A stretch of DNA of 19,490 nucleotides from Bacillota bacterium (lineage in GTDB: Bacteria; Bacillota; Clostridia; Christensenellales; CAG-138), in the NCBI GenBank assembly GCA_023416175.1, contig JAEZIE010000025.1, positions 1 to 19,490 on the forward strand. The letters run 5' to 3'. How positions within the stretch are numbered: the stretch's first letter is position 1; each line of letters opens with the position of its first letter. Position numbers and translations under genes: made by a program. Positions 7,484-16,134 of the stretch are shown here, piece after piece. The notes below the pieces were generated by a model. It was not told the origin of the DNA. It did not search any database and saw nothing but the letters and a program-made list of their open reading frames with translations.

Positions 7484-9072
7484 TACTTCCCCTCCCGCGT
7501 GTTCATATAATCCGACGAACGGCCGCGCTGCGTGATGGGGCCGCGCAATATTGCGGGACGGTTTGAATATGTCTTGGGTACGACAGGCGTAAGGAATGGC
7601 ACGCCGTAGGATTTCAGAGAGGCCATCCATGCCGCAATCACCACAATGCCTGTTGCTATCCCAAGCAGGCCCCCCGCCCAGCCCAACAGCACCAAAAAGA
7701 TCCTGAAATATTCCCCTGCAATCTGGGTGGAGTAATCCGGTATTGTAAAGTTGCCCATCCCCGCCAAAGCCACAATGATGAGCACAATTGTACTAACGAT
7801 GTTGGCGGTCACCGCCGCCTGCCCCAGTATCAAGCCGCCAATGATCCCAATTGCATGCCCTACGCTGCCCGGCACGCGGATACCCGCCTCCCGCAGAAGC
7901 TGGAACACCCACAGCAGGAACAGCATTTCAATGGGCAGCGGCAAAAACACCATCTGCCGTGACGCGATAATCGTACTGATGACCTCCGTAGAAAGCATGC
8001 CCTGATGATAAAGCGCAATCGCAATAAAGTAGCCGGGCAGCAAGATACTAAGCGCAGCGCCGATATAACGTACCACGCGCAATACACTGCCTAACGGGCG
8101 GCGCATGTACGAATCCTCCGGTGTGGCCATCAACGAGAATAGCGTTGCGGGCATGATATTGGCGGATGGACTTCCTTCGCACAGCAGGGCGACATGCCCC
8201 TGCATGATATGTGCCGCCACCCGATCCGGCCGCTCGGTATTCAACGTCTGCGGCAAGGGCGAAAGAGGGTAACGCTCGATGAGTTGTTCCAACGTGCCGT
8301 CGTTTAATACCATGTGCGTATCTACGTTTTGAAGGCGACTCTTGATTTCCTGCAACAGTTTGGGGTTCACCACGCTTTCGCGGTAAGCGAGTACGCAGAC
8401 CACATTGTTTTCGCCGCCGGCGTTTTGGAACTCGCAAATAAAATCATCCGTCTTGATGATGCGCCGCAATAGCGTGATGTTGGTGCGGATACTCTCTGTA
8501 AAGCCCTCCTGCGGGCCACGAACAACCTTTTCGTTTTGTGGGATGCCCACGCTGCGCTTCTCAAAGCCGCGCGTATCCATCAGCACCGCCTGTGCGTCTC
8601 CCTCAATAAATACGGCTGTGCGCCCTTCGGAGATGGCCTTCTTGACCTCCGCCCAATCGGTAGAGAGCGCCGCCTCCTGTTGGGCAAAGACATGATCCAC
8701 CGCATATTTGGAATAGCTGCCCAAAGCGCCGCTCATGCAGCCCGGTTCCATGCCCTGTCGCAGAATAAAATCGTTGACCTGGGATCCGTCCGCCATGCCG
8801 TTGATGCACGCCGTCAAAGCCGGAAAAGTACCGCCAAGCATAAAGCGGCGCAGCAAGACGTCCGGGTTAATGTCGATATGGTATTCCTTCCGCAGGCGCT
8901 CCTCGTTTTCATTAACCGAAGTGCTCGGCGGCGGTTCCGGTTGGGGCGGTGCGGATTTTTTCTCCTTTTCCCAGCCGCCGAAGAAACCGGGGTTTCCCTC
9001 CTCGGTCTCCAGAAGTTCAAATTCCTGTTCCACCTCATCAAAGCGCAGTCTTTCCCATAAGGATTTTTTCAT
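7483..9072 (-). CDS. gerAA: Spore germination receptor subunit A (GerA)
   Basis: A 529-residue GerA-family protein. A hydrophilic N-terminal half includes a proline/acidic stretch (about 28-56), then 'NPDVLLRRFMLGG', 'DHVFAQQEAALS', 'AVFIEGDAQAVLMDTRGFEKR' and 'RGPQEGFTESIRTNITLLRRI' type family blocks. 'RPDRVAAHIMQGHVALLCEGSP' precedes the membrane half with about five helices, including 'LREAGIRVPG' and 'IIGGLILGQAAV'. All family landmarks are present, so the receptor looks intact. It is first in the gerAA-AB-AC operon. The ATG at 9072 follows AAAGGAT. Expression is expected in the forespore; a sigma-G-like promoter lies just upstream. Confidence 0.94.
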   Translation of the reverse strand: MKKSLWERLRFDEVEQEFELLETEEGNPGFFGGWEKEKKSAPPQPEPPPSTSVNENEERLRKEYHIDINPDVLLRRFMLGGTFPALTACINGMADGSQVNDFILRQGMEPGCMSGALGSYSKYAVDHVFAQQEAALSTDWAEVKKAISEGRTAVFIEGDAQAVLMDTRGFEKRSVGIPQNEKVVRGPQEGFTESIRTNITLLRRIIKTDDFICEFQNAGGENNVVCVLAYRESVVNPKLLQEIKSRLQNVDTHMVLNDGTLEQLIERYPLSPLPQTLNTERPDRVAAHIMQGHVALLCEGSPSANIMPATLFSLMATPEDSYMRRPLGSVLRVVRYIGAALSILLPGYFIAIALYHQGMLSTEVISTIIASRQMVFLPLPIEMLFLLWVFQLLREAGIRVPGSVGHAIGIIGGLILGQAAVTANIVSTIVLIIVALAGMGNFTIPDYSTQIAGEYFRIFLVLLGWAGGLLGIATGIVVIAAWMASLKSYGVPFLTPVVPKTYSNRPAILRGPITQRGRSSDYMNTREGK

Positions 9073-9095
9073 ATTGGACCAATCCTTTCAGGTAA

Positions 9096-9126
9096 CAGTA
9101 TCTGCAGACAATAAAAAAAGCATTCC
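9096..9126 (-). promoter_or_regulatory. Candidate sigma-G promoter for the ger operon
   Basis: On the minus strand GGAATG (9121-9126) and GATACTG (9096-9102) are 18 bp apart. The sigma-G pattern is GAATR - 17/18 - CATWMTA, so the core GAAT and ATACT match. The predicted RNA would start just before the gerAA ribosome site, as is usual for ger operons. The match is imperfect. Confidence 0.4.
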
Positions 9127-9174
9127 CCATAATTGGAAAAAGCTTCAGAGTCAATAAACCTGCTTTGAGAGTGT

Positions 9175-9483
9175 CAAGGTATCGGCGCTATAGCACCGCG
9201 TCCTCGGCGGGAGACGCCGAAGGCCTCTGGACCTGCGGGCCATCCCGGTAGATTTTTGCTTTGTGGAAACTACGTTTCCCTTCCTTAAGTTCTCCTGTAC
9301 TCAGGGGGCGCGGGGAGGACATAGCCGAACGCCGCCTGTGGCGGATGCAGTGAGGCGACGTCCCAGTGAGCAAGGCAGTATTACGAGCGGCTATCCCGCG
9401 ATGTAATACGACCATTACGAACTGTGAGCCCTCCCGCTATTAAATAAAAAGATCTATCGCCGACTTAGGTGGCGAACCTTCGG
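9175..9483 (-). repeat. MITE-like intergenic repeat, copy A
   Basis: This 309-bp block fills most of the gap between marR and gerAA and shares several blocks with copy B at 16135-16302 in inverted orientation. Shared are ATAGCGGGAGGGCTC (9426-9440), CTTAAGGAAGG (9279-9289), the near-palindrome GGAAACGTAGTTTCC (9265-9279; B has C for T at one place) and the end CAAGGTATCG (9175-9184). At the marR end a TCGCC/GGCGA hairpin is followed by a T-rich run, which may terminate the marR transcript. Copy A holds about 130 bp more than B after the GGGCTC block, with its own small palindromes such as CCGCCACAGGCGG. It has no coding capacity that looks real. Ends are set by comparison with B and are approximate. 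Confidence 0.65.
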
Positions 9484-9513
9484 AAAACGCCATGAAAACC
9501 CATTTCAGACATT

Positions 9514-9975
9514 TCAAGATTTTATACGTAGGCGCATGGAATCAAGCCCCTTGTACATGCGTTTGATCACCTTGAGCGCAAGCTCCCGCTCGTCGGCGGT
9601 AAAATCCTCGAGCATGTTGTTGGCAATCATATCCACATCCATCTCGCACCAGCGGGAAATCTCCTGTCCCTTCTTGGTAAGCGCCACCCGGTTACAGCGG
9701 CTGTCCGCCGGATCCTGCTCGCGTTTAACAAAACCGCTTTTTTCAAGCCTTCTGAGCGTCACGCCCGCGGAGGATTTGCTCACCCCCAGCGCCTTTGCAA
9801 GTTCATTCTGGCTGGGCCTCCCCATATGTCGAATTTGGAACAAATAGACGGGTTGCCCCTCGTACAGGCCGTATTTTTTGAGCGTATGCTGCATGCAAAA
9901 GCCGTGCACCTGGTTGAGCAGCATGAACTGCTCCCACGCTTCCCGCGTGACGTTTTCCGGTTCTCTGACGTTCAT
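9514..9975 (-). CDS. MarR-family transcriptional regulator
   Basis: A 153-residue winged-helix protein. The recognition region reads 'PSQNELAKALGVSKSSAGVTLRRLEKSGFVKR' followed by the wing 'DPADSRCNRVALTKKG', the hallmark of MarR (D-R-R replaced here by D-S-R). The ATG at 9975 (MNVREPEN) is preferred over the in-frame ATG at 9993 because GGGGAGGATAAC stands directly before it, although the upstream ATG overlaps the preceding stop as ATGA. MarR proteins are dimers that often release DNA on binding a phenolic or toxic compound. As last gene of the operon with the ABC-F ATPase and the kinase-like protein, it may control that operon. No clear operator was found. Confidence 0.88.
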   Translation of the reverse strand: MNVREPENVTREAWEQFMLLNQVHGFCMQHTLKKYGLYEGQPVYLFQIRHMGRPSQNELAKALGVSKSSAGVTLRRLEKSGFVKREQDPADSRCNRVALTKKGQEISRWCEMDVDMIANNMLEDFTADERELALKVIKRMYKGLDSMRLRIKS

Positions 9976-9989
9976 GTTATCCTCCCCGG

Positions 9990-11516
9990 TCATCGTTTGT
10001 TTTTACGGGCGGAAACGCGCTCAATTTCCCTGCCCAGGCGGATAAAGCGGAACATGCGCTCCGCTGCGCCGTCAAAGCGCTCTACAAGCGCCTCCACCGA
10101 GCTTTCATCGAGCACTTCGGCGATGACCATGCTGCTGCAATCCCTCTTTTGCAGCAGTTCTTCCCCGCCCTCCCCCAGATGCCCCGCCACGACACAGACC
10201 GGCACCTTCATGCGTGAAGCACGGGTAAGGATCGTGCCGACGGCGCGCCCGGGCGCAAAGCTTGTCTGATCCACGCAGCCTTCTCCTGTCAGAATCAAGG
10301 AGACGTTTTTCGCCCTGCGATCAAATTCGTATACGTTCAAAAGCGCCTCAATCCCGGACTGGCATGTTGCACCAAAAAATGCAAGCAGCGCTGCGCCTAG
10401 CCCTCCTGCAGCCCCGGTCCCCGGCTGGGCGTATACGTCAAACGCAGCGGCCTCTTTGATTAAGTTCGCATAAGACGCACGCATCGGTTCATAGAGTGCT
10501 TCTTCCTTCAGGCGTTCTGTATCGTCCGTCATGATAACAAAACGTGTGTTGCGGATGCGCGGATGCAAAAGCTCCGTATCGATTTTTGCGATTACGACGT
10601 TCTCGCTTTCAGAGTTCAGTTCGGCTCCTTCTGCATTTAAAAGCTTCATGCCCAATGCGCGAAGGCAGCCAAGGCCGCCATCATTGATGCAGCCCGGCGT
10701 CAGGCCAATTACGATTTCACTCAATCCCTCGTCCAGCGCACGGCGGATCAATTCCCCCATGCCAAAGCTGGAATGGAGCCTGCCATCGGTAACCCCGCAA
10801 AATGCCTCCGGCATTTCGATCACCGCCGTTCTCCCACCTAAAACTGCATAGCTTGCCTCCTGTTTTCCGCCCTGCGGTCCCGTGATCTGCACCTTGCGCA
10901 TGGTGCCGTTGCGCGCCATCAGAATGGCGTCCACCGTGCCCGGCCCGCCGTTTGCAATGGGAAGCGGCAGTATCCGTACGCCGGGAATTTGCCTTCTTGC
11001 GGCCAGCGTCAGCCTGCGGATCGCCTGCTTGGAGGAAAGGAAGTGAAAAAATGAATCGGGCGCCAACAAGAATACGATGCCCTTACCCACCGGCCTGCGC
11101 CTGCCGCGCTTTTTGCAGATACGCAAGTCAAAGAGCGGCTCATCCCCGCCCGACAGCGCGCCGTCACTCTGCACTTTGCCATAATAAGTGAGACCCTCCA
11201 CCTTTTCCAGCGCGTTGTTCTGGAGGAACGGATGCGTTGCTGTCAAATACATGCCGATGCCCTCGTCCTGATCGAGCATCGCGTATACTCTGCGCATCTG
11301 CTTGAGGCTGCCGTTGGTTAGCACGCACAGGTAGCACGGATCCGCCGGGGAATATTCATCGAATGATACCATGCCGCCATACAGCTGCAGGCCTTTCGTA
11401 TCGTTGGTGGTGAGTACGGAGAATATCTCCTCCCAGATCTGGGCGGGCGTCGCCTGTCCTTCCTCACCCGCCATGATGTCAAAACGCAAGCCAAGGCTAA
11501 ATTTACGTGTTTGCAT
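9990..11516 (-). CDS. Divergent glycerate kinase-family protein with an extra N-terminal domain
   Basis: At 508 residues it is about 130 longer than typical GlxK/GarK glycerate kinases. Residues 1-140 form an unrecognised alpha/beta region. The kinase-like part starts near 146 (LLAPDSFFHFLSSKQA matches the family's APDSFKGTLSS) and keeps the fold landmarks GELIRRAL, GTGAAGGLGAALLAF (366-380) and ILTGEGCVD. Conserved motifs are altered: PLADGGEGT became PIANGGPGT (186-194), GGSATNDGG became LTPGCINDGG, and the QT-x-x-GK-x-P end became QTSFAPGRAVG. Loss of the Asp and Glu in the first motif makes normal glycerate phosphorylation doubtful. GGAGG precedes the ATG; 12 nt separate it from the ABC-F gene, and its stop overlaps a possible marR start. 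Confidence 0.8.
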   Translation of the reverse strand: MQTRKFSLGLRFDIMAGEEGQATPAQIWEEIFSVLTTNDTKGLQLYGGMVSFDEYSPADPCYLCVLTNGSLKQMRRVYAMLDQDEGIGMYLTATHPFLQNNALEKVEGLTYYGKVQSDGALSGGDEPLFDLRICKKRGRRRPVGKGIVFLLAPDSFFHFLSSKQAIRRLTLAARRQIPGVRILPLPIANGGPGTVDAILMARNGTMRKVQITGPQGGKQEASYAVLGGRTAVIEMPEAFCGVTDGRLHSSFGMGELIRRALDEGLSEIVIGLTPGCINDGGLGCLRALGMKLLNAEGAELNSESENVVIAKIDTELLHPRIRNTRFVIMTDDTERLKEEALYEPMRASYANLIKEAAAFDVYAQPGTGAAGGLGAALLAFFGATCQSGIEALLNVYEFDRRAKNVSLILTGEGCVDQTSFAPGRAVGTILTRASRMKVPVCVVAGHLGEGGEELLQKRDCSSMVIAEVLDESSVEALVERFDGAAERMFRFIRLGREIERVSARKNKR

Positions 11517-11528
11517 GTTGGCCTCCTG

Positions 11529-13448
11529 TCATACTAGCGCGTTGAGCGATTGCAGTGTTTCTTCCGCCTGTTCCCAAAGTGCGATGCACTCCTCAAGTTC
11601 CGCCCTGCAGGCTGCAAGACGGTTGGAAAGCGCCGCCGCCTTTTCATAATCCGAAACAATGCTTGGATCTAAAAGCTGTTGTTCCAGCTCCGCCTGCTCA
11701 TTTTCCTTGGCGGCAACCTCCCGCTCCGCGCGATTTACTTCGCTTTTTGCACGAACAATCGCGCTTTGGCGTTCCTTCTTTGCACGGTACTCGTTGAGCG
11801 GTTTTTCTTCCTCCTGTTGCTGCTGGGAGATTTTTCCCTCCCCACTGCGTTCGGCCAAGTACGCGTCATAGCCGCCGATTGTCTCCACAAGGCCGGAAGG
11901 TTCCATATAGAGCACGCGGTCCGCAAGCCGGTTGACTAAAAACCGGTCATGCGTGACGACGAGCAGTGCGCCATCGTAATCTTCGAGCGCCTGTTCAAGC
12001 GCCTCCCGCGAGGCGATGTCCAGATGGTTGGTGGGCTCGTCCAGCAACAGCAGGTTCGCGCCCGACAGCATCAGTTTGAGTAACTGCACACGCGCACGCT
12101 CCCCGCCCGACAGCATGCCAATACGCTTTTCTACGTCCTCGTTACGAAACAGGAACGCCGCAAGGGCGTTACGTATTTCCGTCTGCCGCATGCGCGGGTA
12201 TGCGTCCCACACCTCCTGCAGCACCGCCTTTTCCTCACTGAGCGAGCGCATATTCTGCTCATAATACGCGGGCTTCACGCCTGCGCCGAATGCGTTCCTG
12301 CCCGCATCCGGGACTTCGCGCCCCATGAGGATGCGCAAAAGCGTAGTTTTTCCACAACCGTTTGGTCCTAGTAAGAATACCCGCTCCCCACGCCGGATCA
12401 GCATGGAAGCATCCGAAAACAGCTTCTTTTCGCCGTACGCCTTCTCAAGCTGTTCCGCAATGAGCACCTCGTTGCCGCTGGGTTCCTTTGCAGTGAACGT
12501 AAAGCGGATGGAAGCGGCTTCTTTTTCCGGCTCCACCAGTGTCGCCTTAAGGCGCTCAATCTGCTTGAGCTTTGATTCCGCTGTGCGGATGTTTCGTTCC
12601 TTGTTCCATTGACGCTGCTGCTCCACAATACCGTAGATGCGCCGGATCTCCTTTTGCGTATTCAGGTAATGCCGCCGCGCGATCTCATTGGCGTTGAGCG
12701 TGCGCTCCACATGTGTGGAATAGTTGCCTGGCGTGATATGCAGGCGCATGTTGCGCAATTCCATCGTGCGGTTGGTAACCTGATCCAAGAAATACCGGTC
12801 ATGCGAAATCAAGATAAACGCGCCGGTATAGGATTTTAAGTACGCTTCGAGCCACTCCGTCGCCTCGATATCCAGATGGTTGGTGGGCTCGTCCAAAAAC
12901 AGCAGATCAGCGCCCAAAAGGAGGACCCTCGCAAGCATCGCCTTGTTCAATTGCCCGCCGCTTAAGGAAAGGGCCGAAAGTTCCAGCTCCGCCTGCGTAA
13001 ATCCAAGGCCAATTAGCGTGGAACGCACGCGGCTGCGAAATGTCAGGCCCCCGCCTTGCTCATACCGCTCCTGAATCTGATGCTGTTTTTTCACAAGCTG
13101 TTCATGCGGCGCATCGGGCCGCAAAAGCTGCGCGCCGATGTCCTTTAATTCTTCTTCAGCCCTTAAGAGAGGCTCAAACGCATCAAGCGTAAAGTCGTAG
13201 AGCGTTTGATTTTCCTTGAGGGCAGGTGTCTGCTCCAGCGTTGCCGCCTGCACAAGCTTGCCGCGGTGCACCGCACCGCTATCCGCCTGTTCCACCCCTG
13301 TTAACATGCGCAACAGCGTGGTTTTACCCGTACCGTTCGCGCCGACAAGACCTATATGATCCTTCTCTGCGACCTCGAAGGAGACATCCTCAAACAGCGT
13401 GCGTCCCCCAAAGGATTTCTGTAGCTTATAAGCCGCCAACAATGCCAT
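11529..13448 (-). CDS. ABC-F family ATPase (duplicated ABC domains, no membrane part)
   Basis: A 639-residue protein with two complete ABC cassettes: Walker A GANGTGKT (36-43) and GPNGCGKT (361-368), signatures LSGGQ (162-166) and LSGGE (446-450), Walker B with LFLDEPTNHLD (183-193) and LLLDEPTNHLD (467-477), each with the switch histidine in SHDR/THDR. Between them (about 240-325) is the charged helical linker that in ABC-F proteins reaches the ribosomal P-site tRNA. The last 90 residues form a coiled coil. ABC-F proteins act on the ribosome in translation factor roles or antibiotic protection. Which applies here cannot be told from the sequence. It starts 2 nt after the DUF2804 stop and has a weak ribosome site, suggesting coupling. 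Confidence 0.92.
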   Translation of the reverse strand: MALLAAYKLQKSFGGRTLFEDVSFEVAEKDHIGLVGANGTGKTTLLRMLTGVEQADSGAVHRGKLVQAATLEQTPALKENQTLYDFTLDAFEPLLRAEEELKDIGAQLLRPDAPHEQLVKKQHQIQERYEQGGGLTFRSRVRSTLIGLGFTQAELELSALSLSGGQLNKAMLARVLLLGADLLFLDEPTNHLDIEATEWLEAYLKSYTGAFILISHDRYFLDQVTNRTMELRNMRLHITPGNYSTHVERTLNANEIARRHYLNTQKEIRRIYGIVEQQRQWNKERNIRTAESKLKQIERLKATLVEPEKEAASIRFTFTAKEPSGNEVLIAEQLEKAYGEKKLFSDASMLIRRGERVFLLGPNGCGKTTLLRILMGREVPDAGRNAFGAGVKPAYYEQNMRSLSEEKAVLQEVWDAYPRMRQTEIRNALAAFLFRNEDVEKRIGMLSGGERARVQLLKLMLSGANLLLLDEPTNHLDIASREALEQALEDYDGALLVVTHDRFLVNRLADRVLYMEPSGLVETIGGYDAYLAERSGEGKISQQQQEEEKPLNEYRAKKERQSAIVRAKSEVNRAEREVAAKENEQAELEQQLLDPSIVSDYEKAAALSNRLAACRAELEECIALWEQAEETLQSLNALV

Positions 13449-13450
13449 GT

Positions 13451-14467
13451 TTAATACCGATTCCTGACTTTTTCTGCAAACCCCAAGAGGTCCTTTATTT
13501 GTAGTACCGTGCCGTCGTCCAGTACGGCGCGGCCCGAAAACCTGCCGAATACCTGGTGCTGGTCCGTTTCGATGATCACCGCGTTTGTCCTTGCTGCACG
13601 GTCCAAAATGGGTGTAAACGCCATTTCAAACCTTCCATCCGAGGAGGAGAATGTCCATGGTTTGAGATAGCTCTCCGTAGGTATTTGAAAGGCCACATGC
13701 TCCAGCTTGTGCAGCTTATGATCGTATAGTATCGCGTTTTCTGTCGCAGCACGCGTATCCCCGAAACCATAGCCGATATTGAAGCCGAACGGCTTGCCGT
13801 TAACCATGCCGTTCCCGCTGCCCCAATACCATGTGTTGTCATAGGTCCAAACGCCGCGCCCCCAATCGAGCGTACCAAACGAGTTCTCTCCGGAAAACGC
13901 GAATTCCAGTTCCCCCAGCCGCACAAAACCTGAAGCAGGCATGCAGTTGATCTTCTGGTTGTAGTAAAAGTGCCGCGGCTTATGGAAGGGCGTTGCGATC
14001 ACAATCGATTCCTTTTCCGGGGCGCTTAATGTAATGTCCACATCCAGCGTGCTGTTTTCATAGAACCGCTCGTAGGTGCAGCTCAGCCGCCGCTGTGTGC
14101 CGAGGTTTTCAAACCGGATAGCGCAACCTTTCGCAGATACTTCCACATCTCCACTCTTTGAGGAAGCAGGCATGTGGTACCTGCCCAACACAAACGCCTC
14201 CATTACGGTGTTTGTCTTTTCCCATGGGCGAATAAAATCCAGCACCGAGGCTGATAAAAGGCCCATATATCCATTATCCGCAACGGTGAGTGCCACGCCG
14301 TATCTACCGTCGCTGATGATGTAATAGTCCCATTCCTTAATACTCCACGCGCTTTTTTTGACAGCATCGCGATTGTATTTAAGCAGCATCTGCCTTGACC
14401 ATCCGGGTTCGATGAGGTTGCCAATGCCGTCAAACAAAGGGCCTTCTGCCGTAATTTCATGCTGCAT
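13451..14467 (-). CDS. DUF2804-domain protein
   Basis: A 338-residue, beta-rich protein without signal peptide or membrane segment. The middle carries the conserved DUF2804 block 'FGTLDWGRGVWTYDNTWYWGSG' (split by tryptophans, about 197-218) and 'FGFNIGYGFGDT' further on, with a final domain ending in 'VLDDGTVLQIKDLLGFAEKVRNR'. The family has no proven activity; its fold resembles sugar- or lipid-related beta-sandwich proteins, so no function is claimed. AAGGAG lies before the ATG. It is the promoter-proximal gene of the row ending in marR, with only 2 nt to the ABC-F gene. A possible -10 (TATGAT, 14531-14536 on the minus strand) has no good -35. Confidence 0.85.
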   Translation of the reverse strand: MQHEITAEGPLFDGIGNLIEPGWSRQMLLKYNRDAVKKSAWSIKEWDYYIISDGRYGVALTVADNGYMGLLSASVLDFIRPWEKTNTVMEAFVLGRYHMPASSKSGDVEVSAKGCAIRFENLGTQRRLSCTYERFYENSTLDVDITLSAPEKESIVIATPFHKPRHFYYNQKINCMPASGFVRLGELEFAFSGENSFGTLDWGRGVWTYDNTWYWGSGNGMVNGKPFGFNIGYGFGDTRAATENAILYDHKLHKLEHVAFQIPTESYLKPWTFSSSDGRFEMAFTPILDRAARTNAVIIETDQHQVFGRFSGRAVLDDGTVLQIKDLLGFAEKVRNRY

Positions 14468-14648
14468 AACCGTTCTCCTTGCTGATTTTTAGCATGTTGA
14501 ACCGTAGCCACGCGGAAATTTCACGCGTTTATCATACCACATGATAACACAGTTTACCAGTTTCAAGCTTTTCTGTTGCTAAACCGGCAGATTGGCTGCT
14601 TTTTCTGCATATTTTTATAAATATACACGCGAAATGCTAATGAAAGTG

Positions 14649-14678
14649 TTGGAATATGCCGATAAAATGGTATATACT
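14649..14678 (+). promoter_or_regulatory. Probable sigma-A promoter for the NlpC/P60 gene
   Basis: TTGGAA (14649-14654) and TATACT (14673-14678) are 18 bp apart, about 65 bp before the ATG. The 277-bp gap 14468-14744 thus carries divergent promoters for this gene and the DUF2804 operon. Confidence 0.5.
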
Positions 14679-14744
14679 CTATGTATAAGAAACAGTATCC
14701 TTTTTTAGCTTTTCTTGTACAGGGCAACCGAAAGGAGCCTAGGA

Positions 14745-16049
14745 ATGGACAACCTCTCCCGCAAGAAAGCCCGCAAGGCAAAGCCCGGACGCTTCACGAA
14801 GCGTTCGCGCGTATTTTTGCTGCTGCTGGCCGGAATTGTGCTTGTCGGTTTCATTGGGTACCCGCTGCTCTACAACGGCTACCTGTTCGCCACCCCAATA
14901 CAGGAGGAGGTATTTGCCGCTGCGCCTAAAACGCAGATCGCTTCCTCCATAACCATTGCACCAGAGCCCACGCTGACACCCGTTCCTACGCCGGAGCCGA
15001 CGCCGGCACCCGTCACCATCTCCCTTTCTGCATATGAAACGCTGCAGGAGGAAACGGAAAGCGAGGCCGTTTCTGTTCTGCAAGGTAGGCTAATGGAGCT
15101 TGGCTACTTTGATTACGATGAAATCACCACATACTTCGGTACCGCCACAAAGAGTGCCGTCATGCTCTTCCAACGTACGCAGGGGCTGGAACAGACCGGC
15201 GTTGCGGATTCTCAGACACAGGAATTTCTATACAGCGTTGGCGCTCCCCCCTACCTCATGAAACTGGGTGACAAGGGCTCCGACGTACGGGGCATGCAGC
15301 GCCGTCTCAGCGAGCTTGGCTACTATGAGGACAAGGACAACGGCTATTATGGTATAGCGACCGAGCGCGCGGTAAAAAGCTTCCAGGCGCGCAACAAAAT
15401 AGAACAAACCGGTACGGTGGACCAGGAAGTGAGAAACCTTCTCTATTCACCGAAAGCGCGGTATTTAGTAGACCCCACGCCCACCCCTAAACCCACGCCC
15501 AAGGCGACCCCCAAGCCTACGCCAAAGCCCACCCCCAAGCCTACGCTCAAACCCGAAGATTGGGACATTCCCATTCTGGACGACGAACCGGAAACGAACG
15601 GACCTACGCCGAAACCCACAAAGACGCCCAGGCCCACCGAGAGGCCTTCCGCCCCCGGCTCGTATGATACCAGCGTTGAAGGTTACATCGCGGCGGCCAA
15701 GGATCAGCTTGGAAAACCCTATGTGTGGAGCGAGGAAGGGCCGGATTCATTTGACTGCTCCGGACTTTTATACTACAGTCTGCGTCTTGCGGGTATCAGC
15801 ACAGGTAGATACAACGCAATCGGCTTCAGCCAGGTATCCAGTTGGGAAGCGGTGGAGAGCTTATCCAGCTGCCGCCGGGGCGACCTGCTGTTCTACAAGT
15901 CAGATACCAACCCCAACGTCAACCATGCCGGCATTTATCTCGGCAACGGCCAATTCATTCACGCCTCTTCTTCTAAGGGGGAGGTCATGATCAGCTCAAC
16001 CACGGGTTACTATGAGCGCAATTTCGTCATTGCGCGCCGAATATTCTGA
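14745..16049 (+). CDS. Secreted NlpC/P60 cell-wall endopeptidase with two peptidoglycan-binding domains
   Basis: The ATG at 14745 (AAGGAG upstream) gives 434 residues. A basic N-terminus and one hydrophobic helix (about 23-43) act as signal or membrane anchor. Two PG_binding_1 modules follow (about 105-165 and 176-236, each with 'LQ/MQ-RL-ELGY ... FG/YG-AT--AV--FQ'). A Pro-Thr-Lys linker with TPKP repeats (243-303) leads to an NlpC/P60 domain (310-434) with the catalytic Cys338 in FDCSG, His394 in NHAGIY and a third polar residue, His406, in FIHAS. Such enzymes cut stem peptides of peptidoglycan during growth, division or sporulation. It is apparently monocistronic, ending at a terminator. 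All catalytic residues are present. Confidence 0.93.
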   Translation: MDNLSRKKARKAKPGRFTKRSRVFLLLLAGIVLVGFIGYPLLYNGYLFATPIQEEVFAAAPKTQIASSITIAPEPTLTPVPTPEPTPAPVTISLSAYETLQEETESEAVSVLQGRLMELGYFDYDEITTYFGTATKSAVMLFQRTQGLEQTGVADSQTQEFLYSVGAPPYLMKLGDKGSDVRGMQRRLSELGYYEDKDNGYYGIATERAVKSFQARNKIEQTGTVDQEVRNLLYSPKARYLVDPTPTPKPTPKATPKPTPKPTPKPTLKPEDWDIPILDDEPETNGPTPKPTKTPRPTERPSAPGSYDTSVEGYIAAAKDQLGKPYVWSEEGPDSFDCSGLLYYSLRLAGISTGRYNAIGFSQVSSWEAVESLSSCRRGDLLFYKSDTNPNVNHAGIYLGNGQFIHASSSKGEVMISSTTGYYERNFVIARRIF

Positions 16050-16065
16050 GTATTGACTAAAACGC

Positions 16066-16102
16066 ATAGGCCTGTATGCAATTGCATGCAGGCCTATTGT
16101 AT
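16066..16102 (+). terminator. Terminator of the NlpC/P60 gene
   Basis: A 32-nt near-perfect palindrome (15 of 16 pairs, stem starting ATAGGCCTG) begins 16 nt after the stop, followed by the T-rich TTGTATTT. Confidence 0.75.
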
Positions 16103-16134
16103 TTAGGAAAGCATCACATTTATTCTGTAGTTCG

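Noticed and set aside
8536..9157. Overlapping plus-strand frames of 174 and 140 codons opposite gerAA
   Set aside because: gerAA is a full-length conserved protein on the other strand; these frames lack ribosome sites and family matches.
9188..9415. 75-codon minus-strand frame within repeat copy A
   Set aside because: Arg/His/Ser-rich translation of a repeat with palindromes; not preserved in copy B.
15470..15560. Short tandem repeat of CCCACGCC-like units that looked like a microsatellite or small array
   Set aside because: Explained by the Pro-Thr-Lys linker of the NlpC/P60 protein; the units are in frame and vary at third positions. No CRISPR spacing.
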